A stretch of 64,000 bases of DNA from Echinococcus granulosus. Taxonomy: Eukaryota > Platyhelminthes > Cestoda > Cyclophyllidea > Taeniidae. The translations under genes were made by a program, and so were the position numbers. A model generated the notes under the pieces. The model made no database searches and was not told the DNA's origin. It saw only the letters and a program-made list of their open reading frames with translations. The DNA is taken from contig NW_020170425.1 of NCBI RefSeq assembly GCF_000524195.1, positions 68,668 to 132,667 of the forward strand, in the 5' to 3' direction. How positions within the stretch are numbered: position 1 is the first letter of the stretch; each line of letters starts with the position of its first letter. Below, piece by piece: positions 35,701 through 48,565 of this stretch.

Positions 35701-38700
35701 CATCAAATTGATGCAGTGTTTCCAATTGCTACATTAGCTACGCAGTAGACGCTATGCCTCCTATTGGCAAATCAGTTGCCTACTTTTCCTTACCTTCGTT
35801 CATTTACTTCAAATTACAGAAGACTGAACCAAATGCAAAGGGAATGGGTGCGCAATACTGCTGAGGGGAAACACAACGGTGTTTTAAAACACCTTGATGT
35901 TCCCAGCCATTCTGAATAACCTCTTCATAGGAAGCAATTAAATGAATGATTTATTTTACCGGTTGACTTCCTATTGACGATTATGACATTTTCATTTGGT
36001 ACCATTATTTTCCTTTTGCCCCTTTTTTCCACTTTATATTAAATATCAGGGCATTATCCTCTTCATTTCAGGCAGATTCTTGATTACTGACTCGTGGAAT
36101 TCTATGGCCTGTTTTGAGGGTGCAGGGAAACACCGCTTCTTCACCAGATATGCGTGTGATTCCAGAATACCTGTCGATCTGAATTGAAATGGCATCGTTA
36201 AAATGACCCTTAGATTAAAATTACAACAATCAATCATATAACTGCATATATTTTGCGCCAGCACATAGCGGATGGGGAAGACTGCTTAAACATATTGGAT
36301 TTCATGACCACGTTGATAATAATTTTATACGAGAAACAAAGAAAAGTAAGTAATGGCTTTTTGGGGGCCAATAATATTACACCAACCCACTGAATAGGCT
36401 GTTATAAACAGCAATCTCTACAAATCAAGTCGGTAGAATATGTATTTTAGCACAAAAGTCATACGGCAGAAAGTTTAGGTAAGGTGAATGATAGCTTCTT
36501 ACAAATTCCTTATAATGATTCTTAATGCTTTACTTGTAAGTGCTTAGAGTTAGTTTAAACACTTTAATTGGAATATTGTCTTTCCTTGATACAACTCATG
36601 CCAACACAAACACGCATTGCGGACTCACAAAGTGCACAATTATAGGATGATTAACATTTACACCTGTGATGAATGCTTCGGATGCCACTATCGAACGAAA
36701 GCCAACATACGTCCGGAAGGATCAACAGCAAGTAGGGCGTCCATGGTGTCGAGGCTGCTTATCCCGTCAGCAGGTGACTTTTGGCGTCCAAGAGGTGAAG
36801 AGAGGAGCGTCCCCCCATCGGCAGTCTCGGTCAGTCGGCGGCGCAGATTCGTGGCTTCCTTGGTGAGCGCCTCGCGGTCACTGGTAGCCTCCTCGAGGGC
36901 TGAGCGTAGGCGCTCCACTTCGCAGACTAAATCACGCTTCTGCTGCAGCGCCGACATGCGCTCTGAAAGGTGGCTCTGCAGACGCTCGTTGGCCTCCAGC
37001 AACAGGGTATCAACCTATTAAAAGTAGTTTTATAAATAGTATTTTACAGTTTTAGGGTAATTTAAATAAATCGGTGCTCCCACTCATTTATTTGTAACCG
37101 CCGGGCTCAAAAATGCTGGAAGTCGCCTACATCGTTACATTCAGACCATGCGTATATTTTTAATTGTTATACAAGGAAAAAGTTTTCAGTTTTCACAAAT
37201 AGATTTGTAATAGGAAACATCATAGATCGGGGATATCAAATCACCTACAAAAAGACTTCTTTGCGTGCTAAATCGGATACAAGGCAAAAAACTGTGTTAT
37301 GATGAAGCATCAAACTAATTTGACAATACATTGGAGACCATAATAAGGCACGCACTGTTGAGGATAGCCTTTCATTGTGTTCTTCATTTAGCTTCTCCCT
37401 TTCGTGAGCTCTGACCAACTCAGAATTGCTATCTTCCAGTTGCTCAGTCAGTTCCTTGATGTGATCCTGTGCGTTGGATAGTTGAAGAGCTAATGTGTTG
37501 ATTTTGCTCTTCTGATTTATAATTTGCTGTTGGAATTGTGTCACAGAGGGTAAATCGCACTCTTCTTCCTGCTGCTCTAGCTTATTCCCTTCTACGAGGC
37601 CTGAGCCTGCCCCGCCTTTTGATTGCTCCATTATTTCAAGGCTCGCCTGCAACCGAGCAACCTTTTCTTCCATCTGAAACAAGGAACTTAGCAATGAAGA
37701 AGGTTATTTTACCGGCAGACTACTTAACAACTCTACCAATAATCTGGTTATATAAGCAAATCCATTACTATGGCATTTATTTCTTAGAATAAAAAAACAA
37801 AACATAAAACGTAGTAGAAACTTTCCTTTATGCCACCTCGGAAGCAGCCTTATTCAGGTCAAATTTCTTCTATTCAAAATATCAGAAAAGCAGACGCAAA
37901 GTACAAAATCGTTTTGAAACTTAATGAATCTCTTTTAAACACATTGTTAAGCTATTGCTGCGAAAAATGGGATTCAAAATTACGTCTGCAATGAGTTAAT
38001 TATCACCTCTTGAACAGCATTTAATGCCAAAAATTGCTCAGCAATTCCATTATGCTGTTTTACATAGCGTCTGATGGGGCGCTTTAAGGATTTAAGGACA
38101 CTTTTATCCTATTCAATTGTATAACAATGATGGTTTTGCAAGGGTTCAATCAGATATTTTCAGGACTCTGAACAATTCGATAAAGCAAGGTAAGGCGAAC
38201 ACCGAGAGCCAATCTAATTCTGCATGTGTGTTTCTATTACAAAGTGTGCAATCGTTACAAATTTCGGCATGCGCAACTTTGGCCAAGGAGAGAAGGGTCA
38301 ATTTGAGGTTGCTTTCAAATCAAGTACTAATAAAAGAGTGCTCTAAAAAGAAATAGATGCACAAAAAACCATCAAAGATCTCTCTTGTTCTAATGAAATA
38401 ATATTTATCAAGAGGAAAAATACGTAAATTTGCGCGTATTTGTAACACCTGAACATTTCACCTAAGACTTTACTATCATTATTTCACAGAATTAAGCAAA
38501 GCCTGACAGCATATTGACCTGCTTTAGTTGCGTAACTTTGCTGGCCAGCTCCGTTCGTAGTTTGTCAGTCTGATTCTGGGCGGCCGCGATCTCGCGTTGC
38601 GCACAGAGGCACTTCTGGTCTAGACTAATGATCTTTGCCTCCTGTTGAGTTCGCCTGTTCTCCGACTCAGTGAGCTCTGTGTGCAGTTGGCTTATCTAAG

Positions 38701-41700
38701 GGCAATATCTTTGACGTTCAGAAACAGGTATAAAATATTGAGGTGTAAAAATACATGACAGACTTTTTGTCGAATTTGGTATTGATATCATCATTCCCAA
38801 CGCAACAGTCTTCTTTAGCTCGAAATTCCTATTTAATCTTTAGCATTAATTAAATGAGAATAAGTAGTATGTATAAGTCACGAGCACTCATTGCTGAGAT
38901 GGAGAATTCCATGTACTCATCCACTATTTTGACTAACGATCTCCTATTTTTTGATCTGATCCCCTCCTTTAGTAATTTTCTGTTGTACGAAGCCGCGATA
39001 TTCCACATAAAAATAAGTTAATAGAGGTTTTTAAAGCAATACTTAATAAACGGATGATAATGGCCGGAACAGATAAATCACCTTAATTAAAAAGGAGTTA
39101 AAAGATTCGCAATGTGCTTAGTTGAGTGTAGAATGGTCACGTCTAGACGCTGAAAGAGTAATCTTTAAAAAAGTTTAAATAAACCTGATTATTAGCCCTC
39201 GAGAGTTCACGAGAGGAAGAAGTTAACTTCTGCTCGAGTTCATAGCTATGCGCCATGAGTTCTGTGATACGTTGTCCCAGGCTTTCCTAAAAATAATGAA
39301 ATAAGTAGTGCTACGACTTAGAGCAAGAAAAACTACTAATAATATGGAAAAGGTGATTTAGTAATGTGTTAATTTTTAACTGTGCTTAAAAACGCTTACG
39401 AGCCTCGATAGGATTCTTGGAACCAATGCCTAAAGTAGCCATCACGTAGCTGTGGACAATACTTCCACTGTTACATCAAGCTCTCCTGTCTTTGAATATC
39501 AATGACCAATAAGCGTTGGTGTCTTGTTTAAACCTTTGTTTACTCCCGCTTTATCCGTAGTAGAGAGATGCATTAATGCTAGGGGAAGAGCAAATATTAT
39601 ACCAAGGACGAAGCCTTTCGTAGACTCAGTCTTCAAACAGCTTCATTGCTGAAAATTTTATTTTGTAAAAACGATTAGTATTTCATTTTTAAAGCGCAGC
39701 TTTGAAACAACGTAAATCTTCGCAGGAGGGTTTCTTGATTAAATTTATCAGAGCCTACATTTTGCCCCTTCTCAAAGAATACGAGCAGGAGTATTTTATG
39801 TTCACCAGTACAATTTCTTTGCCGTTACAGTCACATCTAGCTGATGTCTGTCCAGCATGATAACTGGACGTCAAAAATGCTTAGTTGAGGTTGGGCAGCT
39901 GGGTTTCATCGCCACTTCGGAAGGGTGAGTCATCACCTTAACTAACATAACAGGGCACCTTACGAAGACGAATAGGTGGTCTCGGCCAGGGGCAGAACCT
40001 TTGCTTTCACTCACCGAGCCATCCAGAGAACAATCTTGACTTGCTCCTTTAAGAGACGTCTGGCTCAGTAAAGCCATTCCTGAAAAAAGGGGGGAATAAG
40101 GAACTTTACAAAGGTGCTAGGTTGAAATGTGTTGTAAGGCAACCATTTTTACATGAAAAGTAAATGCTAGAATAACTTTGTTAAATGAGGACAAAACTTA
40201 CTTTGATCATATGGCGTATCTGTAATGGTACCAGCGTCCGATTTATCCGTACATTTCTGTGAGACATTGACTGGAGTAGATTTCCCCTCCGTGATGGAAT
40301 AGTTGGATTTTAACTCCGCAAGTTCCTGCTCAAGTTGCGACGCGCGTGTGATGGCGCTTTTGAGGCGTTCTCGTACCTATGAATTGGAGGAATATGGAGT
40401 CTCTACGGTCTTATTAAGAGTACTTATTAGAGACAACAAAATATAACTTGAAAAAATGGAGAATAGGAAGTACATGTAGTAAATTTGTCCTTGTATTCCA
40501 TCAGCTGCAGGAGTTTTTCTATGTATGGTTGATTCTTTTCAAAAGATGCTCAAGAGATCGCAACAAATAAACATACCAAAATCAAGTGCTACGAGAAAGG
40601 GTGATAGTAATAAATTAGTAAATACTAACAAGAAAACATGTTGCTTAGATTCTAAATAAGAGAATATTACTAGGAAAGATATTTAAAGTGCATAATAATG
40701 GCCTAAGATTTTTCTTATAAAATTAGACTAAACCCTTGAATACGCTTTGCAACCGCATGTATTTAAGAATGGTCTAATTCTACTGCGAAATGCGGGATTT
40801 CAAAAAAATCAGCTGCCAAATAAGTCGAACGAAATGTCATTCTAGTTTTTTTCACTAGTTTGGGAATTCCAGTTAAGTTCTTTGTTACTAATGTTTCATT
40901 ACGATGATGGAACCTGCGATGTTCGGTATCGTGGTACTCAAAAAAGTGGTAATATTTCATGCGGGATACTAAAGATGACAAGTCAACTTTGTACTACACT
41001 TAACAGTCATTTTATAACCAAGATGATAACCATGCTTAAAGTGTTTGGGATTGTTAGTGAAGTGTTGCTATTAATATGCATTTTGGCATTGAAAGGAACT
41101 TACATGAGTTGAGGTTAGAGTGAGTAATCTTCTCAAACAATACTGTTAGTGCTTATATATCCGGTACGTTAAAATTAAGTGATTATTGAAGACCAGTCTC
41201 CTGAGAAATGCAAATATCAACCAGTTTCTGCCATGCACACATTTAATTGTCTGAGCAGTACAAAAGGTCAATGCTTGGCCTGTTTATCGCCATAACGTAG
41301 TCGAGTGTGACAATAAATGACAACTACTGTGTATCCGCATCGTCGGTCTAGTTATTAGTTTCATTAGTTTAAAGAATAAAAGTTTTATAAAATCATTAAT
41401 TGGCTATCCACGCACCTTCTCATCTAATGCTTTGTGATGCTCAAAGAGGGATTTGAGGGCCTTAAGGACCTCGACTTCCGAGCTGATTCCACTAGAACCG
41501 CCAGCTGCATTTCCATTGTAGTCATCACCGCCTGGGATTGTTATAGCAGTGAGGTTGTGCCTCTTAACTACTGTCATCCGCAGAGAGCGCTCGTGGCGGG
41601 ATACTAAACACTCAAGATGTTCCAAAAGAAGCTGTTTGAAGAGAAAAAGGGTGTACTTTTAAAGATGAATAGCTTTAAGTAAGGTAACAACCTTAATAAA

Positions 41701-44700
41701 ACTAACTCGATTTTCAACGTTATACTGGGTAAGATATAAGTGAACTATTTTCAGTGGTATCTGGGGCCTTTCTACCTACTTTGAGGAAGAATTTTCAGCA
41801 TTCTAAAAGGTTCTAGTTTTTCCTTTAAGGATAGACGATACTTAAATTCGCGTGCGACGCTATTACCATCTGTAACCTATTTACCTGATAAAATGCAACG
41901 ACAGTGACTGTCCCATGGGAGGTAACCTACTTCAGACACCTACGGGGCTGGCCATCATCAACTACTTGGACAACCAATTTAGAGGCACAGAACAATTATT
42001 TATAATGTAATCAATTGTAACTTGGATTCTCTTGGAGATGTTGATACCCAGACCCTTCATAATCTCATTCAAAATGGGGGCAAAGGATGAAAATACAGTG
42101 CCTGAGAAATTAGTATATTAAATTTTACGACTTAGCTTTGTGCGAGAATTATGGAGGAAGTTAAAGTTCCTGTTACAACTACTAATCCCAACCAGGTGAT
42201 TCGTACCGTTCATTTCGGTTAAAGTAGATGTGAAATGGAATTGAAAGGGTTGCAAGGTATCACTGTAAAACGCATTGTTGCGAACCCAGTGTCACTGTTA
42301 ATTTCCATTACTACAAGTGTTAGAGCTTTTAGCGTAGTCGTACGTTTACTTTATAAAAATGTTGATCAGGAAGTCTAACTAATACCAAGCTCGTAACTGC
42401 GTCAACTTGGGTTACTTTAATTTTTCGGAGGAAAAAAAGCACTTTGCTTAATTCCAGCATGCGCATAACATACTTATCAGAAGATGACAGTAACATTAAA
42501 TTGTAATATTAATGGTACAGTTCCACAATAAGACCCTTAAATGAAAACCCTCTTATCTGTCATAAGAAATGGCATATAAACTAATGTAGCAGTATGCAGC
42601 TCACATAACAAAATTGCCTTCTGCAAAAATGAACAAGAAATCGTTTCTAAACTTCGCCGAAATTGGGAAATAAGGGGTATCATTTGTAATATGCAACGCA
42701 AAATTGGTGCAATCATTTACTTCACTTAAATTCTAATTACTGTGAGCTGATGAGTTACTTCGATTACGTCCAATATGGCCCACCATCAACTCGGATTTTA
42801 CGGATCTTCATAAATACTTGCAGATCAGATGTTCCAGAAGGTAAACACTTTTCTTTCGAAATTTTTTTACGAATTCTGATAACATTAAAGATGAAGTAAG
42901 CCATATTTTCGTCTATCGAAATAAGCACAATGCTATTCTATCATCCAGTAGCATCACTATTATCGAAAGGGCTCCTTTTTCCTGCGCTGTTTAGAATTGC
43001 ATGTACAAAAAGGTCTACCCGTGTATTATTGCGTTCTGCCTTTAGCTCTAGAACCTCCTCTGTACGCTGAGCCAGTTCTTCCTTTGTTGCGTTCAGCTCC
43101 CGTGTACAAGCCAAAATATCCTAAAGTTTAAGCGGATAGAGATAGCAGCAAATTTTTTCAAAAAAAGCATTAGACCTAAACGTGCACGACATCGGCTCCG
43201 CTTACATTAATGCAACACAGTAATACTACAAAAAACATATTAATAATACAATGCAACAAATTTACTAAATATATATGACTAATGTGAATCAGAAGCAACA
43301 ATATTAAAACAGTCAAATTCGCACTTGTCCATCAGTTAACAAGATTCAAAGAACGTGTATCCAAAATATTCGGAAAGGAAAGATAAAATTGCAAACGTTT
43401 GGTTAGTTAATATCCTGGCTTTACCTTTAAACACTACAGCATGGTTAATTTGAATTTAAAGTTCTTGTAAAGGTGGGTAAAAACAAAATCACGAGTCTAA
43501 ACGCAGTGACTCAGACGTCTTATCAACTTTTCCCATAATTCAAACTGATTTCAACCACTGCGGTGTCATTTTAACTTAGTACACATTGATAGGAGTGCAA
43601 AAAAGTGCTTCAAGTGAGTATTATGGTTTTAGTCTTCTGACAACGGTAGAAAAAGCCCTATTGACCCAATTTACATAAATCGCGACCTAGCAGACCAGCT
43701 GCCATCAATATCTGGAAGGCCGTATGAATAGAAGAAAAAGTGAGCATTAAGTCGCAGTTAAATGCATTAAACCGGCCCTCTGCAGCATAACCAAACGTTA
43801 ACAAGCGTTGTGATATGCTGGCAAGTATGCACGACTCATTTTAATACTGCATATAATGATACTACTCGCATTGAGTTTGCAAATAATTCTGGTCGTTCAA
43901 AAGGTAGGGGTATAATATCCTACTTGAGGTATGTGCTTCCATCCAATGTGGCTTTTCTATAGCTGTGAACCTCATAACATGTGAGAAATCCCCTAATAAA
44001 TTCGGCATTTAAACACATGATTACACCCAATCAAATGGATAGTGTAGGACACCAAAATTTGTTTTTGAAACAGGAACCTAATTTTGTCTTTTATGGATAT
44101 GAGTTTTGGCACCAAAGCGCAATAAACAACAAAGTTACACGTTATTAAATAAAGTCACCTAAAAGTAGGGTTTTGCATTTTCACGAAGTATTAAACGCGT
44201 ATGCATTAGAAACACTCTCAACATAATCAACACATTAATTACTCTTAAATGGCTTCTGTCTACGATGCATTGCACGAAAAATTTATTCACTCATGTGCGA
44301 GGATGCATATCTGTAAAATTTACCCTGTCAGGCAGCCTCATGGCAGCACGCCTGCTAGTAGTATCAAAGCATTTATTTATATGGGTCATTTAAACCGATT
44401 TTCCGTGTAGGCGCAAGTTAGTTTTAAAAAATTGGTTAAAGACAAGAGAGATTAGTCTTTAGGCATGACGGCGTAAAGCGCACGTGCTGTCCCATACGCG
44501 TAGTCAATGGGTACTGCTCATTCGACTTCAAGGTCGAATGAGCAGTACGCGCGCAATTCCCAAATCGATGCTCCTGAAATTGAAGTCGCAGCAGAACGAG
44601 CCGGAGACAGTTCCGTTTACCCACGGACGCACTCATTGCTCCTTGTTGTGCATAAGTAGCACTGTAAAGAGTCGATATTTTATAGAAATCTTTAAAATTG

Positions 44701-46030
44701 ACTGGGACCTACTCGCAATGAGTGTTTAAGATAGAATCCCAGGGCCAAAATTGAGCATATATACACAAACCATTCCATAGGTGTCAGATTATTAAACTTA
44801 GTTTGCCACGTAAAACCCAGTAATTCTAAAAGTTGGGGAACCAAACGCGCATAAAATCTAAGGCGTGAAATTTGTATAAACTGTGCAAGCGTCAGGGGAG
44901 GAATAAACTCACAGGGGGAACGACGCTTGACAATTGTTTCTGCAAGCCATCCCTTTCCCTTTCAACGTCTCGCATACGAAGCTGAACAGCTTGCAATTCC
45001 TCACGAGCCTCTTTTAATCCTACCATTAATCTGTCCCGCTCATCTAGCATACTAAGAAGCATATCTTCCACATTTCCGCCCTCTCCACTCAACTGAGAAT
45101 CACGGTCGACCTGTGGGAGTAAGCAGATGAAATTATGCAAAGTATATTAGTCTTATCTTTTTTCCGGACTAGGGAATTAACAGGGGACGTACGCCATCAT
45201 TTTGAGGTAAAACCAAAGTTTTTGTTACGCAGTTTTTCCGCACCATTAGTCACACAAACGTTGTTTCTTCCACTTATAGCCCAAAAATTTACCAACCAAG
45301 ACCTTTTGACTTAAGCTCTTTCAATATTGACAATGGGTTGTGAACACCTTGATATTGTCTCTTGAAGCATTCATCAAAATCTAGATGGATCTGCATTGCA
45401 AATGGGTGAGCATTTCTGATTTATACCAGATTCCCCTCCTGCATTTTTCAATCAGTTCTCTGTATTATCAATTAGACACATCGTGTCATAAAGGATACAC
45501 GATTCGTGAGCCTAATTATACCCGTTTCCGCAAATTCGGTTTCACTTTTTAGCTTTCCATGACTTGCAATCTAATAAATTTATTCAGTTGTAGTAAAGTT
45601 ACGATGCTCGCAACACTTAGTTGAAAACACCATTGACTAGTATTTGATTAAACAGTCGCTAGGTTAAAGAATAGTAACCAAGTTGTTATTGTGTTTTAAG
45701 ACGTTTACTCATAATAAACACAAAAAATGAAATAATGCCAGTTTTGCTCATATGATGCTCCGTGTATTCAACAAAAAGCTAAATTTCAAAGGAATTTTGG
45801 TTTAAAATGAAAAAAATAGCATTTAAATGTTGTAAATAAGAAAATAAAGTAAAAACAGCTGCAGAAGCATAGTAGACGGAGGATAAAATACACGTTCTGA
45901 CCTAATCGATACAAAATAACGATTTCTTTATATAAATATTAACTACTTCATTAGCCAAGCTGACTCTTCGCACATGCAAACTTACCTGAGTTAGGGCATC
46001 CTCCGGAATGGTAGGCATAACGTCACACAT
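22016..46030 (-). CDS. PPFIA: liprin-alpha (PPFIA family) synaptic scaffold, complete (21 exons)
   Basis: Scaffold of presynaptic active zones and focal contacts that binds LAR-type phosphatases, RIM/ELKS and kinesin. Exons: 46030-45986, 45110-44913, 43120-43019, 41631-41416, 40376-40202, 40079-40015, 39286-39185, 38695-38519, 37673-37356, 37014-36711, 35018-34891, 34609-34316, 30467-30162, 29734-29637, 28564-28331 (or from 28548), 27570-27302, 26976-26826, 26782-26701, 25759-25523, 24357-24096, 23585-23405 and 22295-22016. Counting 22295-22016 as terminal, these total 4224 nt, all phases agree, and 1407 residues are predicted (human paralogues about 1200-1260). It starts [11 protein letters not shown], as liprins do (MMCEVMPTISED). 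Strong matches: [87 protein letters not shown]. Least certain are the 3' end of 29734-29637, the start of 28564 and the weak GTTCAG donor at 26825. The C-terminus ends SAKSHIH. Confidence 0.93.
30500..34280. other. 3.7 kb liprin intron, no nested gene supported
   Basis: This is the largest liprin intron (30468-34315). A plus-strand open frame at about 30778-31086 has no splice or family support. I see no RNA gene or recognisable mobile element. Confidence 0.35.
34316..46030 (-). other. liprin-alpha N-terminal coiled-coil half
   Basis: The first twelve exons encode long heptad-like helices rich in Glu, Lys, Gln and Leu, the part that in the family dimerises and binds RIM, ELKS/CAST and KIF1A. 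The conserved [13 protein letters not shown] block is followed by an insert (41.5-41.6 kb) rich in Gly, Asn and Ser ([15 protein letters not shown]), and then by [23 protein letters not shown]. Exon 40079-40015 and exons 35018-34316 (Ser/Pro/Gln-rich) diverge strongly from vertebrate liprins. The helix resumes with [17 protein letters not shown] and [17 protein letters not shown]. Confidence 0.85.
44511..44548. repeat. perfect inverted repeat, 16-bp arms and 6-nt loop
   Basis: The left arm GTACTGCTCATTCGAC (44511-44526) is repeated exactly as its reverse complement at 44533-44548, with TTCAAG between. It lies in the liprin intron between exons 2 and 3. Its surroundings (44460-44660) are more GC-rich than the rest of the intron and are open on both strands, so it may be part of an inserted repetitive sequence. 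Confidence 0.85.
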
Positions 46031-47310
46031 TTTATGTTAGGATAAGGTTGGTGTTAGTTCCGATCATTCGATTACATAAACGCATGATATGTCGTAAACC
46101 TACAGTTAAAAACCTATCTTAAATAACAGGTGTTTCAAATGATGGGTATTTCCTGGGAATGGAAATGTTAAATGGTAAAAATGACACCAGTATAGTTTCA
46201 TCAATAGTTAAGTGCAAGAATATCCTTTAAAAAGCCACGGGTTTCAACGAACCCAGTTTTTTGCAAGATTCGTATATATATATATATATGTTACAGATAA
46301 AATCCATACCCACAAAATAACAGGACTTCAAAAAATACACTTGATGAATGCATAACAAAAAGGCCAGGTTTAATTCTGAGCAATACCATTTCAATAAAAT
46401 CTTATTTTTGATAGGCATAAAAACAAAGCTGGTAAGATATTTTTTAACCTTAATTATATTTCTGCACAGTAAATGCCCCATAACTTAGGCCTTTTTAAGA
46501 GTAAAATTGCAGGTGACTTTCAACCAAATTCCACTTCTAACGAAAAAGAGCCAAAGTAGTTTTAAGTTATTTGACTTTAAGAAAGTACAGGATGCTTTCT
46601 GTCAATGTATAGAAGGGCGTACGGAAATTTTTCACAAAAACGTAAAGCACTCTGACATCCCCATTTTGTGAACTGTGTTTACTAAAACAATTCATAGAAC
46701 GTATACTTTTGCACAGCCTCTTTAAAAAACATTCTACAATTTTGAAGCAAAAATCCAATAATAAATAGCAAATGTAGGCAGTTTTAAAAACTCCAAGAGT
46801 GCATCGCCTAAATGCATTCAAGCACAGCATACAAGATAGACAAAATTGCAAATAGAACACAAGTGCTGGACGCAAAAGCAATTACTATCGTTTAAGTATG
46901 CAAAGTGAAACCAGTTAAGGTTTATTTGTATTGCATAAATGGAATAATTACCGAAGGAGAAAACAAAATATGAGTAGGGTGGTGGGAAATGACCTTGGTC
47001 GCAGTCTACTTAAATTGCCACACTAAATACATGATGGTTATGGTAATTCTAAACATACAGAAGATTTTCGATCACAATTGAGCAATTTTAAGCAGATGAG
47101 GTGCATTTCATGCTAATTTTTAAAGACGAAACCTATCTATTGACATCCGTGTGAGAGATGGTGTAAAAAAGTACTTGGCCGTAAATTTTTGGCAAGTTTC
47201 TTATTTTTATGCATATTTGTTGTATGGGATTATTTTGTGCTTTGTATGTAAACGTTTTTTGCATATTTTAGCTCTATGCCTTTTATTAAGCTTGTTAATG
47301 ACCTGTTTTA
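46031..47310. promoter_or_regulatory. region upstream of liprin-alpha
   Basis: This AT-rich 1.3 kb should contain the liprin 5' UTR and possibly its promoter, because the first coding exon begins at 46030. No core promoter element or upstream coding exon could be identified with confidence. Confidence 0.3.
46273..46289. repeat. TA dinucleotide microsatellite
   Basis: A run of about eight TA units immediately upstream of the liprin start region. No function is implied. Confidence 0.8.
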
Positions 47311-47312
47311 TA

Positions 47313-47440
47313 TTACGTATTCCCAGGGGGCGTGCCCCTCATTTATCTCCCCCTCTCCGACCTTCAAACTCCCAGAACGAACACGTTGATCTGGCAGGAA
47401 CGTGTCTATCGGTCAGAGGTAACGGAAACCAGTAAAAGTT
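47313..47440. repeat. candidate LTR-like repeat, copy A
   Basis: This is similar by eye to 50925-51035. Shared blocks include CCTCTCCGACCTTCAAAC against CCTCTTCGGCCTCCAAAC, and GGAACGTGTCTATCGGTC against GGGACATGTTTATTGGTC, in the same order and orientation. The divergence is substantial. It may be a terminal repeat of the neighbouring pol remnant. Confidence 0.55.
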
Positions 47441-47654
47441 TCTGGTAGACTAGAAAATGCAACTGCTTGTTTCGGTGGTGTTGGTGGATGGTTAAGGGCT
47501 GAGCAAGTAGTTGTGCGTTGCAGATGGGGTAGTTTGTGAGAGAACGTTCACTACCCGGAGTGGGTCTCTCCTCCATAAGTGATGAAACTTATTATATATT
47601 CCAGGTGGTAGAATTGGCCTGTATATTTGTACTAAACCTTATTCTCAGTAGACG

Positions 47655-47882
47655 CTAGTCTGACTGTGCTCGTCGTAATGTTTCTTCTGCCTGATACGAG
47701 ACATTTGTAGCGTTCCGAGATTTCCATGAAGACGAAAGGAGCCATAATACTCTGACAGAATATATATATTCAACATAAAAGTGGCATTTGGCCCGAAGGC
47801 CATCCCACCCAGCGTGGTACAATGGCCAAGTCAAAAGTGGCTCTTCACCAAAACCGTGCGTTAAACAACCATCGCATTGCAC
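47655..47882. repeat. dispersed repeat, copy 1
   Basis: About 225 bp that recur at 58063-58300 in the same orientation. Shared blocks include GAAGACGAAAG, CAGAATATATAT, AGGCCA.CCCACCCAG, GTGGTACAA/GAGGTACAA and the ending ATCGCATTGCA/ATCGTATTGCA. It lies next to the retroelement remnant, so it could be part of an LTR or an independent element. Confidence 0.7.
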
Positions 47883-48565
47883 AGTCGTAAGTGTTTACGT
47901 GTGATGTTGAAAGATTTTCGTATGCGCTCTTTCGGACGCATTACTAATTCTGGGACATCGCTGTTTGCTACTTCTACATTTGTCATGAATATATCGGAAG
48001 GTACTCGCAGTTTACGGCCTGAGAGCATTTTTAATGATAAAACGGTGGTTGATGTATGGACGGTAGTCCTATACGCTGAGATGACGCGTCCTGGGCTTAC
48101 CTCTTAGACTTACGGTTGTGCATCCTTAATAAAAGCCTTCAGTAGTCCGATCAGAGTGATATTCGTTCTTTGAACCTGTTTACTGCCTCACAGATGCCTA
48201 AGTGTCGTGCATGTATTTAATATTGGAAAGGTCTTGAGTAGTTCAGTAAATAACCAGCTTTCGAAATTAGGGCCTGACCGCTATGAACGGAATCGTCAAG
48301 CATCAAGCATCTTTCTATCACCCACGTGGCCGAGTTGCCCGTGCAGCTCTTTATTTACCGTTTGTATTAATGAGCCAGGGACTACTAGGTGATTGGGCGA
48401 CTCGACTTCTTCTTGGTACTGTAAAACCCCATTCTCTAGAGAGAATTACGACCCTCTCACCGCCTAGCTGGCCGACGTCATCACTTCTGCTGTGGGCTCG
48501 TAAGAGAATGTCAGGAGCTTCTCATATATCAGAGCCTCGCCGGGATCGGTATTCTGCGTATTTCT

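Noticed and set aside
36617..37021. plus-strand 134-codon open frame rich in Arg and Ser
   Set aside because: It is the antisense of liprin exon 37014-36711, which has clear coiled-coil coding on the other strand.
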